Assembly: GCF_001653235.2 (NCBI RefSeq)
Contig: NC_035790.1
Span: forward strand, 7,626,001-7,690,000
Reading direction: 5' to 3'
Source of the DNA: Pochonia chlamydosporia 170
Taxonomy: Eukaryota > Ascomycota > Sordariomycetes > Hypocreales > Clavicipitaceae
Length of the DNA stretch: 64,000 bases
Position 1 is the first letter of the stretch. Each line of letters opens with the position of its first letter. Of the stretch, positions 35,805 to 46,873 are shown piece after piece. The translations under genes were made by a program, and so were the position numbers. The notes below the pieces were generated by a model. That model had not been told where the DNA came from. It saw only the letters and a program-made list of their open reading frames with translations, and ran no database searches.

Positions 35805-36557
35805 GTGGAAAATGAGGTGTTTGTACTCCACCACCTCCTGGATATTTTCTTGCAGCTCGTCCACCCCGATCTGGACCGAGGCCCCTTTATACTGAACCAT
35901 TTGGACTTGCGCAGCCCCAACATCATTGTGGACAAGAACTTGAATATTCAGGGTATCATTGACTGGGAATTTTCGAGTACCATTCCCCGGCAATTGTTCA
36001 CGCCGCCATCCTGGATTACCGCGCATGATTCGATCAAGACACCAAAGGAAATGCATGTCGAATTCCGCCAAGTTTTGGACGAGAAAAGCAGCACAGATAG
36101 CCGATATGACCGGCTTCGAAGAGAGTGGTATGATCCACCAAACCGCCCAGATACATCAGGCATTGGTCATCCAAACTTGGCATTCTGCATTGCCCATCTC
36201 ATACGACGGCCCGAGGATGCTGTTTACACATTCCACGATTATTTTGCTCCCAAGCTCTACGAACGGCCTATTATGGATGTAACTACTAAATTCTTGAAAG
36301 CGAACGAAGCTTGTGCCTCGGAAGTGCGGCGTCGGGTGGAGCAAAATGAGCTCTATACTCAATACCTGAAGGATACTGGGCTATACGTGCGAGACTGGAG
36401 GTTGGATCTGATTGAAAAGTCAAAGGCTCTCAGGGCGGAAATAGAGGCGGCAGAATTGAAGGAAAAGATGGAACTTGAGGCCGCACAGCAAGGCGAGCGC
36501 ATCGGCAACTTGAAGATTGATGAGACGGAAACCCTGAATGGAGACCAATCGGTTTGA
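35805..36557 (+). pseudogene. 5'-truncated aminoglycoside-phosphotransferase-like (APH family) remnant
   Basis: A 250-codon open frame with the C-lobe of a fungal APH/choline-kinase-like protein: the catalytic-loop motif HLDLRSPN (Brenner pattern HxDxxxxN) followed by GIIDWEFSS, whose Asp normally binds metal. Everything that should precede it is absent: no N-lobe, no nucleotide-binding Lys, and the frame opens with GTG without a nearby in-frame ATG. It starts only 58 bp after the Cys/His-repeat gene's stop, within a G/T-rich patch. The C-terminal part (SKALRAEIEAAELKEKMELE) is a charged coiled coil. It is best read as a broken copy left by a rearrangement. An unseen upstream exon is unlikely but not excluded. 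Confidence 0.7.
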
Positions 36558-36647
36558 CAGGCATCAATTTGCCAAAGTCGTAATATGTGTTTACATGGAT
36601 GATGAAATTACGCGTATCTCCGGCATAAAAATGCCCTTTTAGTTTCA

Positions 36648-37753
36648 TCACGAAGAAGCTTGTTCCTCAATCTCACTAATCCTCTGCCGTAGCCTCTTAT
36701 CTTCCACCTCAATCTCCTTCAACCGCTCCAAAAACCATCGTTCCTTTTCCAATTCCGTCCTTCGTTTACGAAGCGCATCCAGCTCTAGAGTATTTCTCCT
36801 TTTCTGGTCATCCAAGTCAACACCGGTGACAACGTCTTGCGTCTCCTTATCAGACATGATTGAGTGTGGCTTTTCCCGCGGCACTTCCGGCGTTAGACAG
36901 AATGCAATGTGACTCTTCGACCTCATTAGCCTCTTTAACTGCGGCACCGGCACTCCCGGTGTCTTTGGCAGTGGTTTTGAGTCTATCTCGGGAATGTGTC
37001 CAGTGATGTCAACAGACTTGGGCTTCGACGGTGCGATTGAGTCCAGTTCGTGGACTAATTCTTGCGAACCTGCTTTACTAATCAGCGTTTTGTACATACA
37101 TACTTGCTTACAACGTACCTGATAACTCTGCATGGCCGGGTACAATTGAACTCAAATCTTTATCCCCTGTCGCCAAAGCCTTCATTTCCGTTGGGGTTGC
37201 TCGCTTTCTCCGGCGTCGCAAGTACCAGTATAATACCCCTGCGAGGATGCAGAAAAACACCACAACCGCAACAACGATGATTACTATGAAAGTGATTGAC
37301 AGACTGGAACTTTTCCGCTCCGTGGATGGGGTCTCTATCGGAGTGTCAATAGAGTTGTTGGTCGGCACACTTGTCAACGTGTTGGTTGAGGTCGCCCAGA
37401 CCGAGCTGTTCAGCGTCGTATATGTTGTTGGTCGACTCGAGACCTGCAAGGCCTTTGTTGTGCCGGGACTGGAACCAAGCTCTTGGCCCCTTGGACGAAA
37501 ACGGCCTCGATCCCTGCACATATCGCCAGCTGTCGCCTCGTTTGCACCGTAGCTTAGAGATACACTCGTTGATATCGTCGAGATGCGAAAACGGGAGATC
37601 ACCCCCACAAGGGCAAGAGTCAGCGTTCTCAGAACTCCCATTGCACCGATGATGGAGCGTCTCCTCGATGCAAAGCCGTACGCAGGCGTCGATGTCGTGG
37701 CTCTGGGATGTGGTGATGCTTGTGATGACGACGAGGCTGACGACAAGCTTCAT
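36648..37753 (-). CDS. CFEM-like Cys-rich single-pass membrane protein
   Basis: Likely three exons, right to left: 37753-37520, 37443-37119, 37069-36648, about 326 aa. The N-terminus MKLVVSLVVITSITTS is a signal peptide. It is followed by a CFEM-like Cys pattern: DACVRLC, HHRC, DSCPCGG, NEC and KLRC. A Ser/Thr-rich stalk leads to one membrane helix (SITFIVIIVVAVVVFFCILAGV, about 22 residues, centred near 37245), a basic stop-transfer RRRRKR, and a cytoplasmic tail ending in a Glu/Arg-rich coiled coil (ELEKERWFLERLKEIE). The 49-nt second intron is well supported. The first intron (37444-37519, donor GTGCAG, no clear branch site) is weak: the alternative is a one-base frameshift after SWRY, which would restore an eighth Cys. 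The role is unknown; similar proteins are surface sensors or adhesins. Confidence 0.6.
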
Positions 37754-39459
37754 TTTCCAGCTGCCATACCAGTAGGTACTGGGAAGATGGGTACAGAGTG
37801 AAAGATTGAAACCCATGCACGTAAAAGGAGGTCAGGGTGACCCAGGCTCGTAGACGAAGACGTAATAAGAAGGGGAAGCAGTACGACTTGAATAATTTTC
37901 CGAAGAAGGCTGTTCATTTACGGAAAAGGATCCCATGTTCTCGGTTGTACCAATTTAATGGCCGCTTCCTATGTTTTTTGGTCAAGGCACATGGGTTTTA
38001 TTGGGTGGTTGTTGTGTACCAGCGGTGGTGCTACCAATTTGGGGGGCCAAGGGGTCGCTTGACGGGTTGGGTGGTTGTCGGTGTTATGTTGTATGACCTT
38101 GGAGATGCTGCTGCTCTTTGCGGGTGGAAGGCTGTGGGTTGTGTATCACCAGTGGGCTATTTCCGTTGACTCTGATGGGTGAGTTGTGTTGGACAGAGTT
38201 ATGAAACGGCGCCGATTTTCATTTCGTAGTGGCAACTTTTGTAGCCACTGAGAAGTTTCAACGGATTCTTACTAAAGCTATACAAGTTGAGTGCTCTTAG
38301 CTTGGCTTATACCGCGGCTCTATTATTCCAGACTTTGCAGTTGTTGACTCAGCGACTGCTGTGTGTTGTAGCGTGGCTGTTGGAAGTTTACAACTATTCA
38401 ACCCGCCTTATGAGTCGTCTCTTTCTGAGCAAATCTAGGAAGGCGCTGCTGTTTACTTTTTGTGTTGGTTTTGTGTAAGTCATGAACCATACATGATTGC
38501 TTGAATGTTTTTCATATGTGGAAACCATACCAGAGAAACGACAAGCAACCACTCACAACTATACGGCCGCATATGAGAAGATACAGTACCAATTAATTTC
38601 GTCTGAGCCATCAATTTCCTATACCAAAAGCCAAATACTGAAATGGAAATACCAATCAACATGTCGGGATCTTGGCACATTTCACGGAACCGGAGCCAGA
38701 GCCAGGCAAGACGTCCTTTCTGCGAGACAACGTGGGGAAGAACGTAACTAAATGGGGGCCAAAGACTTGAATTTGGCGGGGTAATGAGTGTCAATGGAGG
38801 GGTCAATTCGGTTCGTTCAGGTACAGGCACAATAAATTGACACAACAAGCTCCTCGACAAAGCCGTCACCACAACCAGCTCAACATGCTGTTCCACGTAC
38901 AAAGCATCTGAACTTCAAGCAACACCCAATTCATCCTTCTTTACAAAAGATCTGCTTCTAATGCCACGTGACGATTGCAATCAGGCTAAACGACTCCCAT
39001 CTCGTATCTTCCCCACAGCAGCTCCTAGTGTCAGCACCGTTTGCAGCTGGGAAGACGCTTCCCCATTTCACATCCCACACCGTCCAACTCAACCCCCCGG
39101 CACCAAAGCTGGCATAGTCAAGGTGTTTAGGACCGCCATTAAGGAGTCGTGCTAGTCATGGAGGTTAATTAGATATGATGCCTCTACACAGGATGCATAG
39201 ACTGCACAGTAAATTTGATATTACTAGTGTTAATTAGCCGCTGTTTTTCTGACTCTTTACATAGCAAATGCAAGTAAAAGCTGGTGTTAAAACCCACGAA
39301 ATTCCTCGCCGCTGCTACCATGTACCCTCTATTCTACCGCCGCACAATACTCCTGTATCCTTTAGGGGTGCAAAATATTGTATGGCAAAGGCGGCCAAAC
39401 CCAAGAGCTACTCCTGTTAATCCTCCAAGTTGCGTGGCTTTTACGCTTATGTCCCCCTT
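37754..39459. other. Intergenic, nothing recognised
   Basis: About 1.7 kb. The part next to 37754-38170 is G/T-rich on the plus strand. Short frames show no domain. No RNA gene was identified. Confidence 0.4.
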
Positions 39460-40277
39460 CTAGACGGCCATAATAGCGATAAAAGCCAAGACTGTTATAA
39501 CAAAACCCCAAAGTATCACTTTTCCACGGCATGTTATTCTGTCTGGAACGTAGAGGCCAACACCCTGCACTAGCGTTCTCTGTGAATGGTGGTATGGAAG
39601 CGGCGAATGAAGTTTTTTGGGGAGGAAATTTGAGGTCCATAGAGCAGGGCGGGCTCCTAATGGGTTCCGAAAATCGCGAAATGCTGCAGCCATAGCTACT
39701 GTTGGCAATGACTTCTCTAAAGGCGAAGTATAGTCATAGTTAGACTCAAGATCTGCCTGAAGAGAGTCCTCTAGTACTAGCGGAACATCTTCTACTGTTG
39801 ACTTCATAGCCATAGCGTATGGCTGGCCGTCTTCTGTTGTCCAAGGTTGCATCTTAAACTGCTACTAGTTAGCATCAGGTAAGAAAATATTTTGTTAGAT
39901 CTTACCGTGACAACTGAAAAAAAAAGTGGAGGTAGAAGCCGCATCCACCTCAGCTGACCAAGATAACCGGAACGTGTGTACACCCAGTTGAAGAACTTGT
40001 TTCCACGTTCGTGAAGGTACGTGTCCCGGATCTTTTGGAATACCTCTCTATCTGACTTGAGCCCAGTAAGATTAAGATTTATAATCTTTACCATTTCAAA
40101 ATCATCTTGATCAAGGCAAAGTGCTAGAAATTTGAGACGAGTATCATCGGCATCTATAGTCATGGTGAGATCGCTTTCCCCGGGCTGATCAGAGTCTCCT
40201 CCTAGCAGTGAACTGTCGGTAACGCTTGGCACATCACTCTCCGTCCCAGCACCCTGTGAGGTATAACTTTTAGTCAT
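39460..40277 (-). CDS. Small fungal protein with a C-terminal membrane helix, function unknown
   Basis: Two exons, right to left: 40277-39906 and 39858-39460, about 256 aa. The 47-nt intron has GTAAGA, a CTAAC branch and CAG, and the reading phase is kept (VVT|FKMQPW). The protein has an acidic N-terminus, then an Asp/Leu-rich helical part and the segment VFQKIRDTYLHERGNKFFNW, which resembles a fungus-specific family I know only by its pattern of Arg, Gly and Trp. The middle is Pro-rich. A hydrophobic helix (VILWGFVITVLAFIAIMAV) closes the chain, suggesting a tail anchor. No catalytic residues are visible. The start ATG is the first in the frame. Confidence 0.65.
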
Positions 40278-42079
40278 ATCAGCAGAACTGTGCTGGGATT
40301 CGAGGTTGGCTTGGGACGAATGGGTTTGATAGCTGTAGGATGGTAAGCTTGTGCTAACTACTTAAGTAGCCATGGTTAAACTGACCTGTGTCCTGTATAG
40401 TCCGGTGGGATAAGAGACAAAGGATATTCTTCCCTATAGCTTGCAAGGAAGTCTGGCTCATCCGGTAGGAGCGAAAAAGATTGTGCGTTGGAGTGCGTCT
40501 TTATACCAGCAAGTTTTCTCCGTCGAAGCTTTGGCTAGCTGCCCCGATCATCATAAACTTTGCTCGAAAAGCCGTGGACTGGAGTGGCACTTGAGCTTGA
40601 CGATTTTGGTGATAGATGCCATAGCATAATGGAAGGTTTTGACTGTGGAGACGATGATTTTGCTGACATGATAGTGAAAAAGTATATTGGAGGCTTGCTG
40701 ATAGTGACAAAGTAGATTGGAGGCTTGCTTGAAAAAGTTGTGTGAAAAGAAGAGAAAGAAAACCTTGGGTGGATGAGGGGTAAAAGAATTTCGTTGTAGT
40801 GGCCATGCTATTTCGATTTGGGAAGGAAAGTTCGAAGACGCTCCGGGTCCACAATGCTGTCGGCTGTCCATAGTCTTTCACCACCCGTTATACAACGCTT
40901 GACGTAAGATGGATGGTCCTTGGTATTCGCCCATCCTTGACAATGCTATTGTGGCCTGACACTGTCTCAGGCGATATTGCCCCCGCGAAGATCCAAGTCA
41001 TGTCTCAAGGTGAACGTTTGTATTGGCAATCTTCCCGCCTTGCAGTCGTAGTGTATTGTTTCTTTTGTGCAGTTGACAGGCACAGACTGAACAAAAGTTT
41101 GCCGGCGTTTGGCTGCCCAGCTGGGCGGATGACTTTGGTCAACGGACATGGCTGGATTCTGCGCTCGGTTTCTCCTAATAAGCTAATGCACTTGGCATCG
41201 TGAGAGAATAAGGGTCTGGTGGGTAGTCTGAAGCTGCCATGTTACGTCGTTGCTCTTTTCTCAAATATGTAGTAGATTGTTTGTCTTCACATGGTCAACA
41301 TTGCATGATGTTGAAAGCATTGATGAATGACCAATATTGAACGGTCGAGGTCAAAGCCATTGCTCCTGCCCATTTCGTACTTGCCAATGCACACTACCGG
41401 CAAATGGTCCAAACTGGCCAATCACATACCTGTTCCACACAGGTGTTCCCTGTGCCAAAGCAAAGGGCGTAAGGCGCAAGTGGCGCAATCTTCTTCCAAC
41501 TCAAATCCAATCCATCCAATCCAAACCGAACGGACCAAAACCGTCTCCCATCACCAACCAGATGGACCACCACATGGACCTTTATTCCCGCCATTGCTCC
41601 GGCTTCGGGGGTTTGTTTCCATCCACAACAAGTCCACTTGACAACCACCAACGCCCTCTCCTCGCCTCAATGCAGCCCGACACACCAGCTCCAAGAGCCG
41701 GCTGCTATCGAACCTGTGAATCTACCCCTCAAAAGTTCAAGCAACCGAACTTCGGCCCCACACGTCGCCGTGAAGGTGGAGATGCCCATGGCTTTTTGCA
41801 AAAGCAGTTGCCGAGCTAAAGCTCTGGCTCTGCGTCAGGCTTTGCTACTTATTTAGTTGCTCCTCATTCCCGGAGGAGCAGAAATTTTGCCCAACATTGA
41901 TGGCCGTTTTGCTTTCCCTTGCCACTTTCTGTTGGTATATTGGCTTGGCTTTCCACGCTTCCCATGTCCGTTGCTAGCCAACTTCTGCAAAAGTGATCGA
42001 GCGCACTTGGACTTAATAGAATCTGTTTGTAACGCAATTGGACTTTGTGACTGTGATTTGATGAGTCCGTTCCTCCATC
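40278..42079. other. Intergenic between divergent genes
   Basis: About 1.8 kb. It includes a 30-bp tandem duplication (40670-40729) upstream of the minus-strand gene. Frames around 41330-41820 are Pro/Ser-rich without domain character. The last part is the MFS gene's promoter. Confidence 0.4.
40670..40729. repeat. 30-bp direct tandem duplication
   Basis: Two adjacent 30-bp copies, 40670-40699 and 40700-40729, each beginning GATAGTGA and ending GGAGGCTTGCT, differ at only two positions. The duplication is recent or conserved. It lies about 400 bp upstream of the minus-strand gene start at 40277, in its promoter region. Confidence 0.9.
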
Positions 42080-43979
42080 ATGGTGCACTCTGATGTCCAG
42101 GAGACGGACATTCCTGTTCGACAAGATGAGCGTAAGTCGTTTCGTACAAACACAACCAGACAATCCGTACTAACATTTTCTAGATGGCAGGGAGATAGAA
42201 GGTTATCCGCTGGATCAGATTCACACATTAAATGAGAGAGATGCAGCAGACCAGTATGCCCTCGAATCGATGGATTACGGGGACGGTGTTCTCTCTGGTA
42301 TTCGCTCCAGAACACGCAGCCATACGGATCACATCGTCATCGGATGGGAGGTTGACGACCCCGAAAACCCTCACAATTGGTCTACGGTATGTTTTCCCTG
42401 TTCTTTACGTCTGAGGCATGGCTGACAGTTCATAGTCCCGCAAAACTTGGATCGTCCTCATCACTGTTCTGCTGGTCCTCAACTCGACCATGTCGTCTGC
42501 CCTGCCGAGCATGGCTATCCCCAGCATCACCGCAGCTTATGGCATTACTGACTCCACGGGAAATGTCTTGCCTATTAGTATATTCCTGATAGGGTACATT
42601 TTCGGACCGCTTATCTGGGGGCCCTTGACGGAACACTATGGACGGAGAAACCTCACTGTTGTCACGTTTATGGTGTTCACCCTGTTTACAATGGCGTGTG
42701 CGCTAGCACCTAGCTGGGGGAGCTTTCTCATCTTTAGAATGATTTGCGGTGCGTGTGCAGGGGCACCAATTGCCATTGTGGCAGGAATCTTGGCAGATGT
42801 CTTTGGAGATCATAGGACCAGAGGCAGGGCGTATGCCATCTTCATGGTCGTAAGTGTTCCTGTCCTTTAATGTATTTTACTGATCTATCCTGAAGGATAG
42901 AACCAAATACCACACATACTGACTCTTCACAGGCCACCGTCTGGGGACCCCTATTCTCCCCCATCATCTCTGGCTACACCGCCATCACCATCGGCTGGCG
43001 CTGGGCATTCTGGATCGGCCTCATATACGCCGGCCTCACCCTCCTCGTCATAGTCTGGCTCCCCGAGACCTTTGCCCCCATCCTCCTCGCTCGACGAGCC
43101 CAAAAGATGCGCAAGCAAGATCCCACCCTCCGCGTCATCGCGCCCCGAGAGCTCGAGGAAACAAGCATCAGCCAGCTCCTCACCGTCGTCATCACCAGAC
43201 CCATCCGCATGTTGGCGTCTGAGCTCATCGTCACAGCTACCTGCGCCTACCTAGCCCTCGTCTATGCCATCTTCTACATGTCCTTCCAGGCTTTCCCCAT
43301 CATCTTCCACGACCTATATGGCCTCAACCCCGGCGAAACTGGCCTGACTTACCTCCTCATCGGGGCAGGTGGCATGCTCTCCCTCCCCGTCTTCTGGTAC
43401 TGGGACGTGGCACTCGTTAAAGCCCAGCTAAAGGGCTCTTCATGGTCTAAACGGGAAGAGTCACGCCGTCTACCTCTTGCGTGTATGGGCGGTCCTCTAT
43501 TCGTCGTATCCCTCTTCTGGCTGGGTTTCAGTGCCAAAATCTCTATCCCCTTTGTCGCGCCCATGCTGGCTGGCATACCGTTCGGGATGGGATACATGCT
43601 GATATTCATGGCGCTGCTAAACTATCTAACTGATTCGTATGAGATTTTCGCCGCGTCCGCCAACGCAGCTGCCTCGTGTTGTCGGTCGATTCTGGCGGTG
43701 GTGCTGCCTCTTGCCACGACACACATGTTTCGAGAGTTGGGTATCGCGGGGGCTTGCTCGCTGATTGGGGGATTGAGCGCGGTGATGTGTGTGATTCCGT
43801 TTATTTTTATATGGAAGGGCGCGAGTATTCGGTCGAGGTCCAAGTTTTGCATTGCGTTGAAGGAGCAGAAGGAGGTGATGCAGCGGAGGGCGGATGCGCA
43901 GAGGGCGAGGTTGGAACGGATGAGGGGAGAGAAAGGCAAAGGGGAGGAGGACAAGGAGATGAAGACGGAGGAGGTTTAG
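42080..43979 (+). CDS. MFS transporter, DHA1 drug/polyamine:proton antiporter type
   Basis: Four exons: 42080-42131, 42184-42386, 42436-42849, 42933-43979; about 571 aa. The cytoplasmic N-terminus has the WEVDDPENPHNW box just before helix 1, typical of fungal DHA1 carriers. Helix 2-3 carries the MFS signature GPLTEHYGRR. The TM4-5 segment WGPLFSPIISGY resembles the antiporter motif C region, and PETFAPILLARRA follows helix 6. Twelve membrane helices are predicted from hydrophobicity. The C-terminus is a charged Glu/Lys/Arg tail. Relatives export polyamines, fungicides or own metabolites across the plasma membrane using the proton gradient. The substrate is not predictable. There is no biosynthetic gene cluster beside it. 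Confidence 0.9.
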
Positions 43980-44647
43980 CATTTGTGAGAGTTGGAGCAT
44001 TTCAAAGGCGTTATTTGCTGGTAGGTTGCTATGATGAACTAGATACAGATTGACGTATTGCATGCACGCATTAATGAGTAATAATTGATACACACTTGAT
44101 GCCTAAACAATGTACTCTGTTTCATCAGACATAGACTCTTCCATCATCAGGAGGCGACACTTGTTTGGCTATGATGTGCACTTTGATAATCCTAAATAGG
44201 ATACGTCTCACAAGCATGACAAAAGAAGGCAGGCCGAGCGCTTTGTTATAGCAGCTACACATGATTAAGACGTAAGACCTGCCTCTGTGTCAGAACGTGC
44301 CACACTGTAGTACGAAGCCCCTTCGCACCAACCAAAAGGATGCTTGTGAGTTTCTGTTTAAAGGCCGAGTCTATTCCAGGTCGATGGGACTGTGCCCGTC
44401 TCACCAAAGGAGCGTCCTGAATGCTGCACAGCAAGGCACTGTATGTTGTTGCCCAAAGGTCGGTTGCTAGACAAGAAAGTGAGGTGTAGATCCTAGAGTG
44501 CTACTTGTTAGTATCAGACTATAAAAGTACCAGACGCCATTGACTGACCGTGGAGGAAACTAAATTTAGGTGTGCAGCTATGGACAGTTTAAATCTTGTA
44601 AGGCTACGAAAATGCACGAAAAAAGTGCAACACCATAAATTCTATGA
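43980..44647. other. Convergent 3' flanks, nothing recognised
   Basis: About 670 bp between the MFS stop and the 3' end of the frameshifted BTB gene. No coding or RNA feature was recognised. Confidence 0.4.
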
Positions 44648-45795
44648 CTACATCGCAAATTTTAAGCCAATAGAGCGACTTATCCCCGCAAATTCAGCAA
44701 GGTAGCCACGACGTTCAATAAGGCCCTCCAATTTTTCTATCAATTTTTCTATCAGGAAATATCGTGCCACCTTGAGGCCGTCGTAGCAATCCTCAGGTGT
44801 CTTGTAGTCGTAAGCTCCCGTTGTGACAAAGTGTCCAAAGACTTTTATGAATGATTCGGTGGTAAACTCATCATTGCTGTCGAAAACGAGGGTCTCAGGA
44901 ACCGGCCATCGGCCAGAGAACCGGCGTTTAAAATATTCCGACCAGTAGGCTAAAACATCCCTTCGGACTCTAATTTCGCTCTTGCCCTTTTTCAGGGTCA
45001 CCCAGGCAATACTGGGGTCGGGATCTTTGGTTATAGCGTCGGAGAGCCATGTTCGAAAGAGGGGAGATATTTGGTAGCGCTCTACGCTACGATTGACTGT
45101 TTGTGATAGGATTTCAAGTTTCGCTTCAAGAAGACTTAGAGTAGAACGATTGCGTTCTACAGTTACGCCCCGGCTTTTTTCTTGCTTTATCAAAGCAAAA
45201 TAAAATACGAGCATTCCTGTGTCCTCGAGCAGAATTGAAAGTGGGAGTTCGTCGTGATTATAGACATCCATAGCAAGACCCCATGCTTCGTTATACCGTC
45301 CTTCAACTTCAAGATAAGAGAGCTGGTGCTCCGTTAGAAAGCAGAAGTTTCCAGAAGCTCCATTTTTCTTGTACTCTTTATCACGTAGGATTTGCAAACG
45401 TTCTCCGTCAAACTGAGCACCTTGTTCCATGAGAAAATAGGCTTCCTCAGGAGCCATGACTCCAGAACTGTTAACCACACTTTCCAGTAGGAGCGGCAGA
45501 TGTTCTGGTTTAAATCGGGCACCTTGATCCATCAGAATATAGATGCATTCAGTAAGTCCCCAGATCTCAAAATGATGCTCAAGCAGAATGGCAGACGGTT
45601 TGGGTCAAAGCGAGCACCTTGTGCTATGAGAATTATGGCTCCCCGAGGAAGGTTCTTCGCTACACATGTTTCGAGAAGTTTTGGCAAATCTTTCGGGTCG
45701 AGCTTAGCACCCTGCTCTTGCAGACGCTGGTATTCGGGATGGGCCGGTCCGTGCTTTATGAAGACATGTGCGAGTTGAGTGTTTAAAGAGTCCAT
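44648..45795 (-). pseudogene. Ankyrin-like repeat plus BTB/POZ protein with one-base frameshift
   Basis: Two overlapping frames make one protein. The first runs from the ATG at 45795 to about 45589; the second continues to 44648. Degenerate ankyrin-like units of about 33-35 residues repeat the pattern [IL]-QGA-x-[FL]-DP-x2-LP-x-LLE: LQEQGAKLDPKDLPKLLE, IAQGARFDPNRLP, LMDQGARFKPEHLPLLLE and LMEQGAQFDGERL. The third unit changes frame right after RLP, where one base is missing; an intron cannot explain this. The C-terminal third is BTB/POZ-like: GKSEIRVRRDVLAYWSEYF, then FGHFVTTGAYDY and VARYFLIEKLIEKLEGLI. BTB proteins often serve as adaptors for Cullin-3 ligases. It is disrupted unless the base is a sequencing error. 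The TTG at 45813 is not used as start. Confidence 0.7.
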
Positions 45796-46873
45796 GATAT
45801 CGGAGGTTGACAAACGATTGAAAGATACATCGAATAAAGAAAATCAGTGAGAGTGGCGTCGTGCTCTAGCTGAACCAAATGGACTAATGTCAGAGGAAAG
45901 CCCAAGATATCAATAGACAAGGATGGTCATGACCAACTACTTAGGTTCTTGATCCAGCTAGCTGCGTTGACCGGGGGCGGAACTGGATTATATACTACGA
46001 AGGCGATCAACAAAATCCTTGCTCCTGAACAATATACCTGCTATGAATGAAGACTATTCATGAAAAGACATTGTCTGGGGGTGCCCACTATTTGTGGACG
46101 CCGTAATTAGGAGATGTTCCATGAGAACTGGTAGAAGACTGTGAAGCCTTTGTCGCCGAAGAGGCAGATGTTTTTGAACCCGTAGCAGAAGCTCAAGTCT
46201 CGTTTCAGTGACAGTTCAGGGACGCTTATGACCTGCGGGACATACCTTTGGCCAAGACCGGCTTGTGGCTGGCGACCGTGAGACCAGTACGTGGTATGAT
46301 CACGATGCAAGAACGGTACTCAGTTCAACTGTTTTCCTGGTGTTCATGACCCCCCGTACGTAAGCCATCTCACAACACCCCACACATCAATTGCTATATC
46401 TGGGATTCCTTTTGAGGTCAGGGGCTGACTGACCTCTCATTTGCGAGAAGAAACCAGTTGCCCAGCCGGTGTTGTGAGTGCAAGGGAATCGAACATTGCC
46501 GCAGGCATTGGAAACCCATCACGAAGTCTCCGATATTTTGCAGCCAATTTCACTGAGTCTACCTCTCCACAATCGCAATTGCTTCTCAGTGAATCTGCGT
46601 ATACACAAAAGATCGATTGTTTTCCGTCAGCGTAGGCCCAATGTCTGTGCAGAGAGCTGGGAGACGACAAACAGTGAACCAGGTCAGAGTAAAAGGTTCT
46701 CAGTGAATGACGAAACTTTGCTTTTTCTCGCCAAACGGATCACTAACCACCCCGCTGCCCTCTGTCTTATCGAATGTTCTGGTTCTCTCCTTGCAACGTA
46801 GCCATATATAGGCCAAGCAACCAAAAAGAATCAACAAATTCAATCAATCCGATCAGTAACAGCGTCAGCAATC
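45796..46873. other. Intergenic between divergent genes; one orphan minus frame
   Basis: About 1.08 kb. A 67-codon minus-strand frame at 46310-46107 ends in an aromatic-rich run (LFGDKGFTVFYQFSWNIS); it might be the remnant of a coding exon but has no recognised family. A B-box-like GTTCGATTCC on the minus strand near 46485 lacks the rest of a tRNA. The right part is the promoter of the RBR gene. Confidence 0.35.

Noticed and set aside
46107..46310. A 67-codon minus-strand frame with an aromatic-rich end
   Set aside because: It is too short and without family; it may be a gene scrap but cannot be supported as a gene.
46480..46560. Possible minus-strand tRNA
   Set aside because: A GTTCGATTCC box-B match is present, but the T stem does not pair and no A box or acceptor stem was found.
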